Below are positions 17,173 to 25,526 of a stretch of 64,000 nucleotides of DNA, piece by piece. The notes under the pieces are model-generated. The model was not told the DNA's origin and searched no databases. It was given only the letters and a program-made list of their open reading frames with translations. The position numbers and the translations under genes are program-made. Source of the stretch: UBA1924 sp963976625 (GTDB lineage Bacteria > Planctomycetota > Phycisphaerae > Phycisphaerales > UBA1924); NCBI GenBank assembly GCA_963976625.1, contig CAXBLA010000003.1:1-64000 (forward strand). Reading direction: 5' to 3'. The stretch's first letter is position 1. Each line of letters opens with the position of its first letter.

Positions 17173-18057
17173 ATGCCCATCAAACTCCACCCCGGTACCG
17201 TTCTTCGTACACACATGGACCAATCGGTCGTCGCCGCCCCAGGCGCGTTCAACGCGCTCGTCGCCCGCGCCGTCGCCCAGACCGGGTTCCAGGCCTGCTA
17301 TGTCTCGGGCGGGGCCGCCGCTGTAGCCGCGGGCGTGCCCGATGTCGGTATACTGACGCTTGATCATTTTAAACAGGTCATCCGCGAGGTCGCTCTTGGC
17401 TCCGGGCTCCCCGTGATGGCGGACGCAGACACCGGCTTTGGCGAGGAAGAAATGGTCCGCAGAACCGTACTCGAGTACAACCACGCCGGGGCCGCGGGGT
17501 TGCACCTCGAAGACCAAGTTTTTCCCAAACGCTGCGGCCATCTCGACGGCAAATCTCTGATCCCCGTCGATCAAGCCGTGTCCAAGATTCAATGGGCCGT
17601 CAAAGCATCGCAGGATTGCTCTGACGGCGAGTTCATCATCTGCGCCCGCACCGATGCCAAGGGCGTCGATGGATTCGACGCGGCCGTCACCCGAGCCAAG
17701 GCCTATGTCGAGGCCGGCGCGTCAATGATCTTCCCCGAGGGGCTCAGCACCGAACAGGAATTCGCCGACTTCGCCAGCGCGATGAACGAACTGGGCGACC
17801 AACGCCCGTACCTGCTCGCCAACATGACCGAGTACGGCAAGACCCCGATGATCGGGCTCGATGCCTTCGGCAAGATGGGCTACTCCATCGTGATCTACCC
17901 CGTCTCCACCCTCCGCATCGCAATGGGCGCGATCACCCGGGCCCTCAATGAGCTCAAAGAAACCGGCACGCTCGAAGGCCAGCTCCCCAACATGCAGACC
18001 CGCAAAGAGCTCTACGAGCTGATCGACTACACCCCGGGCATCCCCTGGGAAATGTGA
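17173..18057 (+). CDS. prpB: Methylisocitrate lyase (PrpB, ICL/PEPM family)
   Basis: Splits 2-methylisocitrate to pyruvate and succinate, the last step of the methylcitrate cycle. Motifs: metal site ADADTGFG at about residue 82, active-site loop with Cys (KRCGHLDGK) at about residue 120, ICARTDAKG and FPEGLS. Total 294 residues, normal for PrpB. I start at ATG 17173 (MPIKLH) since the family begins here; the longer frame runs into the divergent promoter. A DUF3465 gene overlaps its stop codon by one base. Confidence 0.9.
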   Translation: MPIKLHPGTVLRTHMDQSVVAAPGAFNALVARAVAQTGFQACYVSGGAAAVAAGVPDVGILTLDHFKQVIREVALGSGLPVMADADTGFGEEEMVRRTVLEYNHAGAAGLHLEDQVFPKRCGHLDGKSLIPVDQAVSKIQWAVKASQDCSDGEFIICARTDAKGVDGFDAAVTRAKAYVEAGASMIFPEGLSTEQEFADFASAMNELGDQRPYLLANMTEYGKTPMIGLDAFGKMGYSIVIYPVSTLRIAMGAITRALNELKETGTLEGQLPNMQTRKELYELIDYTPGIPWEM

Positions 18058-18383
18058 TGTCCCCAAACGACTGGCGATATACCCTTAAAGACGACTCGAC
18101 CATGATCGAGGATGTCGGCGTGGTTGTCAAAATCTACACCGACGACCTCGAAGGCGACCGGCACCAACGCTTTGTGGTGCAGCTCAACTGCGACCAGACA
18201 CTCTTGATCGTTCACAACATCGACCTCGTTGATCGCGTTCATGTCCGCACCGGCGATCTCGTTGAGTTCAAAGGTGAGTACGAGTTCAACCATCGCGGCG
18301 GGCTTGTCCACTGGACGCACCGAGACCCCATGAAAAAACACGAATCAGGATGGATCAAGCACGCGGGCAAGCTCTATCACTGA
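18057..18383 (+). CDS. DUF3465 protein
   Basis: Protein of 108 residues that fits DUF3465 over almost its whole length: DDLEGDRHQRFVVQL, LLIVHNIDLVDRV, GDLVEFKGEYEFN, GGLVHWTHRDP and GWIKHAGKLY. The family is of unknown function. Family members often carry a signal peptide, but this one starts directly at the domain and looks cytoplasmic. It starts at the ATG of TGATG with the prpB stop, so it is translationally coupled to methylisocitrate lyase. Confidence 0.85.
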   Translation: MSPNDWRYTLKDDSTMIEDVGVVVKIYTDDLEGDRHQRFVVQLNCDQTLLIVHNIDLVDRVHVRTGDLVEFKGEYEFNHRGGLVHWTHRDPMKKHESGWIKHAGKLYH

Positions 18384-18426
18384 TTCGTGTTTCGAATATA
18401 TGACTTATAGGGTCAGCCTCTGCGAT

Positions 18427-20049
18427 TTACTCGAAGCCGTCGCGGGTATGGATATCGAAGTCGTTGATCGACGCGATGTCTTCGGCCGACTTCTCCATCA
18501 AGCCATCAAAGCGAGCCACGATCGGTGATGGGTCTTCGAAGGCCAGCTTGCCGAGAATGTTGAACTTGTGGGCGAGGATGCCCTTGAGATCCGCCTCGGT
18601 GTTGCGGGCGTGCCCAGCGGGGTACATCACCATGCCCGAATCGAACTCGGTGCCGTCGGTGTCTTCGATGATCAGCGAGGTCGGGATGCCGTCGGGGTAC
18701 CGCTTGTCGTAGTCCTCGCCGCCGTGGAAGAACTCGATCTTCTCCATCAACGAGCGGGTCCGCTGGTTGTTGATTGAATCGGCATCGAAATCGTACGGCT
18801 CGAGCATCAGCGTCTTCCAATCGGAGGTCTGCTGGCTCAGCGCTTTGCGGAGCAGGGTCGCCACGATGTAGACCATCGAGTGGTCCGCGCTCTGGCGGGT
18901 GGTGGGGTTGCGCTTGGCGGGGTCGCCGATGATGCCGAAGGCAGGCTCGTAGGCGGTGATCTTGATCGACTTGATCTGTGAGCCGGTCTCGTCATCGAGC
19001 AGGTGCGGGGCTTTCTTGAGCAGGTCGAGCAGCGCCTGGAGTGCACCGGCACTCTGATGCTCATAGAGCCCGAGCTTAAAGTGCATGCCCATCACAGCGA
19101 AGTCGCTGCCGCCGCGCCCGAGCACCAGATCAAACGGCGACGCATCGGCCTGCTTGGTGTTGGCGCTGTCGGATCCGACCGCCTCGAACATCTGGCCCGG
19201 GCCTTCGAAGATGCGGAAGATGGATTCCGGGTTACGGAAGATATCGCGTGGGCCCATGAACCCATTCATCGAACGACGAACCGAGATGATCGCGACTTCG
19301 GTCGAGATCGCGGCGCTGGCGCCCTTGGAATCCGAGAGCTGCTTGCCGGCACGGATCGCACGGAACGGGATGTAGTGAGCCACGACCATGCCGATCGCGG
19401 ATTCGATCTGCTCAGCGGTCGCGCCGAGCATTGCGCCAAAAACCGCCGCTGATCCGATCGCACCATGAACAACATGGTCCACCTTGTAGGTCTTGAGCGA
19501 GAACACCTCGGCTAACCGGCCGCGGATCTCATCGAGACAGATCATCGCCTTGAGCGCGTACGCCCCGTCGCGACCGGCCATCTGAGCACCGGCGATGCAC
19601 ACGCCGTAGAAATCGTTATGACCGAACTCGCCGGCTGTATGCCCGAGCTGTGGGTTGTACCCAAAGTTGGTGCCGTTCGAGTCCCACTCACGCACGGCCG
19701 AGCCATTGGCCAAGATCGCCTTCTCTGGCTGGACCTGCACATTGGACCCGAACACGGTCGCGCCACGCTGGGTCGCCTTGCCCAATCGGTGGGTCGCGTC
19801 GGTGACCGGGTACTGGAGTGCCTCGTCGCGGAGCACCGTCGGTGCGTTGGTCTTGAGTGCCAAGGCCGAGAGCCCACAGAGCACGGCATCGGTGAAGAAC
19901 ATGTTGGTGCGTTCGAGGACGCTCGCGTCGGGCTCGCCACGCTTAGCCGGGTCGTCTGAAAGGAAATCAATGGCGTACTGGGCGATCCCGAGTGCCTGGT
20001 TGGTATTGGCTTCGAGTTTTACATGAGTGTCGGCTGCGGTGGTGGACAT
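18427..20049 (-). CDS. prpD: MmgE/PrpD family 2-methylcitrate dehydratase
   Basis: Dehydrates 2-methylcitrate in propionyl-CoA oxidation. The family pattern is visible: DAVLCGLSALALKTNAP near residue 55, NGSAVREWDSNGTN near 125, HNDF and the DHVVHGAIGSAAVFGAM helix, then RQSADHSMVYIVATLL near 380 with the conserved His, and DGTEFDSGMVMYPAGH near the C-terminus. The ATG at 20049 (MSTTAADT) has AAGGA seven bases before it. It points towards the prpB/DUF3465 pair and converges on it with a 43-base gap. Confidence 0.9.
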   Translation of the reverse strand: MSTTAADTHVKLEANTNQALGIAQYAIDFLSDDPAKRGEPDASVLERTNMFFTDAVLCGLSALALKTNAPTVLRDEALQYPVTDATHRLGKATQRGATVFGSNVQVQPEKAILANGSAVREWDSNGTNFGYNPQLGHTAGEFGHNDFYGVCIAGAQMAGRDGAYALKAMICLDEIRGRLAEVFSLKTYKVDHVVHGAIGSAAVFGAMLGATAEQIESAIGMVVAHYIPFRAIRAGKQLSDSKGASAAISTEVAIISVRRSMNGFMGPRDIFRNPESIFRIFEGPGQMFEAVGSDSANTKQADASPFDLVLGRGGSDFAVMGMHFKLGLYEHQSAGALQALLDLLKKAPHLLDDETGSQIKSIKITAYEPAFGIIGDPAKRNPTTRQSADHSMVYIVATLLRKALSQQTSDWKTLMLEPYDFDADSINNQRTRSLMEKIEFFHGGEDYDKRYPDGIPTSLIIEDTDGTEFDSGMVMYPAGHARNTEADLKGILAHKFNILGKLAFEDPSPIVARFDGLMEKSAEDIASINDFDIHTRDGFE

Positions 20050-20079
20050 GTGGATTCCTTCAGGTAGTTCGTAAAACAA

Positions 20080-20093
20080 CCCCGTATATGGGG
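20080..20093 (-). promoter_or_regulatory. Imperfect palindrome in the prpD leader
   Basis: CCCCRTATAYGGGG-type inverted repeat between a TATGAT -10-like box and the prpD start. It could be an operator. No equally good copy is seen at the other prp genes. Confidence 0.25.
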
Positions 20094-20140
20094 CAGAATC
20101 ATAGTCAGGCAGTTATCGATCGTGGGGAAGTTTTTTGTGC

Positions 20141-20908
20141 CTAGTTCCCCGCAAACACGAAATATCCGAGCCCGGTGGCAAACACCCAGATCCCGTAGAT
20201 CGCGTGCTCAAACCCAGCCGCCAGTGTTGAGCCCGTCCGCCGGTAAGTCCACGCGAAAAGCACACCCGCCGGCAGCGTCATCACCAGGGCGATCGTGTTC
20301 CACATCGGGGCGTGGAGCCACACAAAGGCGATCACATTCATCACCAGCGCCAACCGACCGATCCCCAGGATCGGGGCGTAGCGATAGAAGAAGAACGCAC
20401 GATGGGTGACTTCTTGCGGGTACGCGCTGACCCACGGGTACAGCAAGCTGATCGCGAGCATCAAGCCCGGGATCTCGCGTGGGAGATAAAAAAAGCCCTG
20501 CTCAGCAAGCAGGGGCGTTTTATAAGCCAACAACCAAGCCACCCCTGCGATCAAGGGCCCTGCGATCGCAAACCGGATGGTGATCCGACGAAACTCCCTC
20601 TTGAATGCTCCCCAGTTCCACAGCCTCTGGTTGTCGAACCGTTTATCAAGCCGGAGCCACAGGAACATCAGCAAGAAGGTCATCAACAACACCGGGAAAA
20701 CGAATGTCCCCCTGGGCAGCCCGGTCTCGAAGCTGATCCAGTCGATACCAACTCGTGCCAGCACTGCCTGAGCGCGCTGGGGGCGTACGAAGCCCGCCAC
20801 CAATGCCGGCAACACTCCATACAGAGCAAGAAACTCCATCCAGAGCAAGCCCTTGGTGATCGGCCCCGCTGACCAGGGGAATACTGATAAGGATTCTGAG
20901 GTTTTCAT
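20141..20908 (-). CDS. CPBP-family intramembrane metalloprotease-like protein
   Basis: Polytopic membrane protein (about six helices) of the CPBP/Abi family related to Rce1. Motif 1 reads QEVTHR, so the first Glu of the usual EExxxR is Gln. Motif 2 is FVWLH, and a later GFEHAIYG supplies another His. CPBP proteins are intramembrane endopeptidases, but the E-to-Q change makes activity uncertain. No recognisable SD. A perfect terminator-like hairpin lies inside the coding region (see findings). Confidence 0.75.
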   Translation of the reverse strand: MKTSESLSVFPWSAGPITKGLLWMEFLALYGVLPALVAGFVRPQRAQAVLARVGIDWISFETGLPRGTFVFPVLLMTFLLMFLWLRLDKRFDNQRLWNWGAFKREFRRITIRFAIAGPLIAGVAWLLAYKTPLLAEQGFFYLPREIPGLMLAISLLYPWVSAYPQEVTHRAFFFYRYAPILGIGRLALVMNVIAFVWLHAPMWNTIALVMTLPAGVLFAWTYRRTGSTLAAGFEHAIYGIWVFATGLGYFVFAGN

Positions 20909-21019
20909 GGTTCGCAGGGATGTTGTTGGAGCCGTTCGCCGGTTGGTATTGGGATTGAAGGCTCCTAGAATATCAACCCACTCGATTTCAACACAGTTTC
21001 ACCCAAGTGAGAGAAGCAT

Positions 21020-22216
21020 ATGCCAAACCAGCCAGTCATCGTTGCCGCCCGCCGAACCCCTGTTGGGAAGTTCTTTGGATCCTTCGCCCGGGTCGCGTCG
21101 CCACAGATCGGTGCCTTTGCGATCGAAGCCGCCCTCGCCGATGCCCCCGCCGCCAAGGATCATATCGACGAGTGCATCATGGGCTGCGTGCTCCAGGCTG
21201 GACTGGGCCAGAACCCGGCACGCCAGGCCGGGCTCAAAGCCGGGCTCCCCGACACGCTCTCGGCTAAAACCGTCAACAAAGTCTGCGGCTCGGGTCTCGA
21301 AGCCGTGATGATGGCCGCCCAGTCCATCAAGGCCGGAGACAACCACTGCGTCGTCGCCGGTGGTATGGAGAACATGACCGGGGCACCGCACTTCTCTCAT
21401 GTCCGCCAAGGCATCAAGTACGGCCCGGGCACCATGGAAGACCACATGGCCTACGACGGGCTCCGCTGTGCGTTTGAATGCTGGCCGATGGGCAATGCCG
21501 CCGAACACACCGCAGGCGAGCACAGCATCACCCGCGAAGACCAGGACCGCTTCTCGGCCCAGTCGCACCAGCGCGCGGCAGCTGCTTGGGAAGCCGGGCA
21601 CTTCGACAGCGAGGTCGTCAAGCTCACCGGCGAACAGCTCGGCAACCGGCGCAACCCAGGGCCAGACGGCGGGATCAACATCGACGAGGGCATCCGTGGC
21701 GATTCGACCGCCGACGGGCTCGCCAAACTCCGTCCAGCGTTCACCAAGGACGGGACCATCACCGCGGGCAATGCCTCGCAGATCTCCGACGGCGGCGCGG
21801 CCACCATCGTGATGAGCGAATCCAAAGCCGCCGAGCTCGGGCTCGCACCTTTGTGCAAGATCGTCGCGTACAACACCTCGGGCGTCGCGCCCAAGGACAT
21901 CTTCACCGCACCGATCACCGGCGTGCAGGGCGCACTCGACAAGGCCGGCTGGAGCGTGGACGATGTCGATCTGTTCGAGATCAACGAGGCCTTTGCAGCC
22001 CAACTCCTGTGCAACATCAAGGCACTGGGCATCAACGAAGACAAGCTCAACATCTGCGGCGGCGGTGTCGCCATCGGTCACCCCATCGGCGCTTCAGGCG
22101 CCCGCGTGCTCGTCACCCTGATCCACCAGCTCAAGCGCACCGGCGGCAAGAAGGGCGTCGCAGCCCTGTGCCTCGGCGGGGGCAACTCGGTCGCGGTCTG
22201 CATCGAAATGTGCTGA
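21020..22216 (+). CDS. Acetyl-CoA C-acetyltransferase (thiolase)
   Basis: Biosynthetic or degradative thiolase, 398 residues. It has the nucleophilic Cys in NKVCGSGLEAV (about residue 90), the NEAFA motif (about 325), the catalytic His in GHPIGASGAR (about 358) and the second Cys in ALCLGGG (about 388). It could supply acetoacetyl-CoA or complete ketone or fatty acid breakdown. GAGAG lies about seven bases before the ATG. Expressed alone, with no paaH/fad partner nearby. Confidence 0.93.
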   Translation: MPNQPVIVAARRTPVGKFFGSFARVASPQIGAFAIEAALADAPAAKDHIDECIMGCVLQAGLGQNPARQAGLKAGLPDTLSAKTVNKVCGSGLEAVMMAAQSIKAGDNHCVVAGGMENMTGAPHFSHVRQGIKYGPGTMEDHMAYDGLRCAFECWPMGNAAEHTAGEHSITREDQDRFSAQSHQRAAAAWEAGHFDSEVVKLTGEQLGNRRNPGPDGGINIDEGIRGDSTADGLAKLRPAFTKDGTITAGNASQISDGGAATIVMSESKAAELGLAPLCKIVAYNTSGVAPKDIFTAPITGVQGALDKAGWSVDDVDLFEINEAFAAQLLCNIKALGINEDKLNICGGGVAIGHPIGASGARVLVTLIHQLKRTGGKKGVAALCLGGGNSVAVCIEMC

Positions 22217-22320
22217 TACAGCCCTGATCCTGTGATTCTGATAAAATCTTCAATCTCGGTCCAGTTGGGCCGATAATGCTCCGATGCATGAGGGAGACCT
22301 CATACAAAGGAGCATTTTCT

Positions 22321-22698
22321 ATGCCACTGAACACCCAACAAATCAACCGCCTCCACGCCAGCTTCGTACTGATCCAGCCTCGGATTGATAAGGTCATCGA
22401 CTCGGCCAACTTCGCGGGCTCCAACCTCACCGACACCGGGCTCGAAGACACGCTCACCAGCATCGTGCAGCACTTCGACCAACTCGAGCTGTTCGTCGAT
22501 CAACAGACCGCCTTCGGCTCGCCCCGGCCCGATGAGCACGAACTCGCCACCATGAGCGATGAACTCTTGGCGGCCTTCGCCCAAGTCTGCGACTACGCCT
22601 GGACCCCGCAGCTCCGCGAGGATTGGGCGATGGTCTTGGAGATCGCGGGCCCGCTCCTGCTCGAAACGAGCACGAGCCTCTACAGCCGAGCCGCTTGA
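22321..22698 (+). CDS. Globin-like helical protein lacking a clear haem-binding histidine
   Basis: All-helical protein of 125 residues with a strong SD (AAAGGAG). The N-terminus (LNTQQINRLHASFVLIQP) resembles globin helix A, and the C-terminal half (DELLAAFAQVCDYAWTPQL then REDWAMVLEIAGPLLLE) resembles helices G and H of Vitreoscilla-type haemoglobins, including the conserved WTPxLRxxW pattern. The middle is shortened, and no His falls where the proximal F8 ligand is expected. This is my own family reading, not a search hit. It sits before a strong terminator, between thiolase and aspS. Confidence 0.6.
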   Translation: MPLNTQQINRLHASFVLIQPRIDKVIDSANFAGSNLTDTGLEDTLTSIVQHFDQLELFVDQQTAFGSPRPDEHELATMSDELLAAFAQVCDYAWTPQLREDWAMVLEIAGPLLLETSTSLYSRAA

Positions 22699-22731
22699 AC
22701 AGAACAGCATCACCCAGCACAAAAACACACG

Positions 22732-22757
22732 AAAGGCTCCCAAACGGGAGCCTTTTT
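22732..22757 (+). terminator. Intrinsic terminator after the globin-like gene
   Basis: GGCTCCC pairs with GGGAGCC around AAAC, followed by five T residues. Confidence 0.9.
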
Positions 22758-22820
22758 CGTGCCCGGGCACGCATACAATCAACGCTCAGAACAACCTCAC
22801 CACAGACCAAGGCACACACC

Positions 22821-24611
22821 ATGCGCACGCATACCTGCAGCGAACTCAACGAATCACACATCGGTCAGACTGTCACTCTCTGCGGCTGGGTCAACGCCTA
22901 CCGCGGCCACGGTGGCGGGCTCATCTTTATCGATATGCGTGACCGTGCCGGGATCACCCAGGTCGTGTTCGATTCAGAAGATGGCAACGAGGCCACCATG
23001 GAAGCCGGCGATCGCCTGCGCAACGAGGACTGCATCAAGGTCGTCGGCGTGGTCCGCGAACGCGGCAAGTCCAACCCCAAGATCGCCACCGGCGCTATTG
23101 AGGTCTTGGTTACTGAGCTCGAAGTCCTCTCCAAAACCAACAAACTGCCGTTTATACCCAGCAACGAGAAAGACCTGCCAAACGAGGAAGTCCGCCTCCG
23201 CTATCGCTACATCGACATGCGTCGCCCGACCATGCAGAACATCCTCCGCACCCGTCACCGCGTCGCCAAGCTCACCCGCGATTACTTTGACCAACACGAG
23301 TTCATCGAGGTCGAGACCCCGGTTCTGTGTCGATCTACGCCCGAGGGTGCACGCGACTTCCTGGTACCATCGCGTAACCAAGAGGGCATGTGGTACGCGC
23401 TGCCTCAGTCGCCTCAGCTCTTTAAGCAGATCCTGATGGTGGGGGGCTGCGATCGCTACCTGCAGATCGTCAAGTGCTTCCGCGACGAGGACCCGCGGGC
23501 CGACCGCCAGGCCGAGTTCACCCAGATCGACCTGGAGATGAGCTTCGTCGATCGCGACGAGGTGCTCGAAATCATGGAGGGCTACGCCAAGACCATCTGG
23601 AAGCAGATGCTCGATGTCGACCTTCCAAATTTCCCACGCATGACCTACCGCGATGCGATGGACACCTACGGCATCGACCGCCCGGACACCCGCTTCGATC
23701 TCAAGCTCGTGGACATCTCAGACCTGGCCGCCAAGGCGGACTTCATGGTCTTCGAAGAAGCCCTCGCCAAGAACAAGGGCGTGGTCAAGGCCATCCGTGT
23801 GCCCGGCGCTGCAACCAAGTTCTCCCGCAAGGTCACCGACAAGTTCAACCCATTCGTCGAGCAGTTCGGCGCGGGCGGCGCACCAACCGTCAAGTACACC
23901 GAGGGCGAGTTCTCCACCGGGATCGCCAAGTTCCTCGGCGACATCAAGGACGAACTGGTCGAACGCCTTGGACTCGAAGACGGCGACGCTGTGGTCTTCG
24001 GTGCTGATTCATACAATGTCTGCACCAAAGCCCTTGGAGAGCTTCGGCTCAAAATCGCCAAGGAGCACGACTTCATCCCCGAGGGCAAGTGGAACTTCCT
24101 CTGGGTCTACGACTTCCCGATGTTCGAGTACGACGAAGAAAACGAACGCTACCAATCGCTCCACCACCCGTTCACCGCACCGACCAAGGCCGAGACTGAG
24201 CGATTCATGGCGGCGGACATCAAGGATGTGGACACCGTCGAATCGATTCTCTCGGATGGCTACGACATGATCTGCAACGGCTCTGAAATCGGCGGCGGCT
24301 CGATCCGTATCCACCAGCAGGATGTCCAGTCCAAGGTCTTCGAGCTCTTGGGCATGTCGCATGAGGAAGCCAAGCTCAAGTTCAGCTTCCTGATGGACGC
24401 GCTGACCTATGGCGCCCCACCACACGGCGGCGTGGCCTTCGGGCTCGATCGCCTGGTCATGCACCTGATCGGCACCGAGAACATCCGCGATGTCATCGCG
24501 TTCCCCAAGTCGCTCACCGGCGTAGACCTCATGTGCGAAGCACCCAATGTGGTCGACGAAGAGCAGCTCACCGAACTGCATGTCCGCAGCACCGCGACCA
24601 TCAAGTCGTAA
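22821..24611 (+). CDS. aspS: Aspartyl-tRNA synthetase
   Basis: Class II synthetase of 596 residues. Order: OB-fold anticodon domain (1-110, WVNAYRGHGGGLIFIDMRDR), motif 1 region, motif 2 (FRDEDPRADRQAEFTQIDLEMSF), bacterial GAD insertion (about 295-420) and motif 3 (GLDRLVM). The HGG pattern in the OB fold resembles enzymes that also charge tRNA-Asn, but I cannot prove non-discriminating behaviour. The ATG at 22821 fits the family start and has an AAGG SD; longer frames enter the preceding terminator. A GCATACAAT box lies about 40 bases upstream. Confidence 0.96.
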   Translation: MRTHTCSELNESHIGQTVTLCGWVNAYRGHGGGLIFIDMRDRAGITQVVFDSEDGNEATMEAGDRLRNEDCIKVVGVVRERGKSNPKIATGAIEVLVTELEVLSKTNKLPFIPSNEKDLPNEEVRLRYRYIDMRRPTMQNILRTRHRVAKLTRDYFDQHEFIEVETPVLCRSTPEGARDFLVPSRNQEGMWYALPQSPQLFKQILMVGGCDRYLQIVKCFRDEDPRADRQAEFTQIDLEMSFVDRDEVLEIMEGYAKTIWKQMLDVDLPNFPRMTYRDAMDTYGIDRPDTRFDLKLVDISDLAAKADFMVFEEALAKNKGVVKAIRVPGAATKFSRKVTDKFNPFVEQFGAGGAPTVKYTEGEFSTGIAKFLGDIKDELVERLGLEDGDAVVFGADSYNVCTKALGELRLKIAKEHDFIPEGKWNFLWVYDFPMFEYDEENERYQSLHHPFTAPTKAETERFMAADIKDVDTVESILSDGYDMICNGSEIGGGSIRIHQQDVQSKVFELLGMSHEEAKLKFSFLMDALTYGAPPHGGVAFGLDRLVMHLIGTENIRDVIAFPKSLTGVDLMCEAPNVVDEEQLTELHVRSTATIKS

Positions 24612-24653
24612 CATACTGTCATTAAACTCCATCTCCAAGAAACAGGTGATCCC

Positions 24654-25499
24654 ATGAGCACCCTCCAAGCAGAACCCGGCCTGTCCTCGCTCAACATCGC
24701 GGGGCAATCGTTCGACTCCCGCCTCTTGGTCGGCACGGGCAAGTACGCTTCGATGGACCTGATGCGCGACGCCCTCGATGCCTCGCAGTCGGAGATCATC
24801 ACGGTGGCGGTTCGCCGCGAGCGGCTGTTCAATGAGCAGGGCAAGAGCTTGCTCGAGTACATCGATCTCAATCGCTACACCATCCTGCCCAACACCGCCG
24901 GGTGCTTTAGTGCTGACGACGCGGTGCGTGTGGCTCGCCTAGGTCGCGAACTCCTCGACCAGCTCGAAAACCCCGGCGCCAGCTGGGTCAAGCTCGAAGT
25001 GCTCGGCGACAAAAAGACCCTTCTCCCCGATCCTGTGGGTACGCTTCAGGCCGTGGAGACGCTGGTCAAGGACGGGTTCAATGTGCTCTGCTACACCTCG
25101 GACGATCCGATCAGCGCCCTACGGATCAAGGACGCTGGCGCGACGGCCGTCATGCCCGCGGGCTCACCGATCGGTTCTGGCCAAGGCGTATTGAACATCA
25201 ACAACATCGTACTGTGCCTTGAGCTGCTCAAAGAGAACGACCCGGACTTCCCGGTCATCGTCGATGCAGGCGTAGGCTGCGCCAGCGATGTTGCCCTCGC
25301 GATGGAGCTCGGAGCCGACGGCGTGCTGCTCAACACCGCGATCGCCCATGCCAATGACCCGGTCATGATGGCCCACGCGATGCGCAAGGGGTGCGAAGCG
25401 GGCCGTCAGAGCTACCTCGCCGGGCGGATCCCCAAGAAGCTCTACGCCACCGCCAGCTCTCCCATGGAAGGCGCGATCTCGTACATCCCGGGCGAGTAA
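24654..25499 (+). CDS. thiG: Thiazole synthase ThiG
   Basis: Makes the thiazole phosphate of thiamine from deoxyxylulose phosphate, ThiS thiocarboxylate and dehydroglycine. TIM barrel of 281 residues with LLVGTGKY near the start, ILPNTAGCFSADDAVRVARLG, the Schiff-base lysine in SWVKLEVLGD, and MPAGSPIGSGQG. AGGTGA serves as SD 42 bases after aspS, so the two may be cotranscribed. thiS and the other thiazole genes are not in the window. dxs, which supplies a substrate, is about 30 kb away. Confidence 0.93.
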   Translation: MSTLQAEPGLSSLNIAGQSFDSRLLVGTGKYASMDLMRDALDASQSEIITVAVRRERLFNEQGKSLLEYIDLNRYTILPNTAGCFSADDAVRVARLGRELLDQLENPGASWVKLEVLGDKKTLLPDPVGTLQAVETLVKDGFNVLCYTSDDPISALRIKDAGATAVMPAGSPIGSGQGVLNINNIVLCLELLKENDPDFPVIVDAGVGCASDVALAMELGADGVLLNTAIAHANDPVMMAHAMRKGCEAGRQSYLAGRIPKKLYATASSPMEGAISYIPGE

Positions 25500-25526
25500 A
25501 CCAATCGGTTTTAGCTGTTCACCAGC

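Noticed and set aside
20999..22081. Minus-strand ORF of 360 residues opposite thiolase
   Set aside because: Shadow frame; thiolase catalytic motifs and SD support the plus strand.
25500..25520. Small hairpin AAACC/GGTTT between thiG and the SDR gene
   Set aside because: Stem too short and AT-rich to call a terminator.
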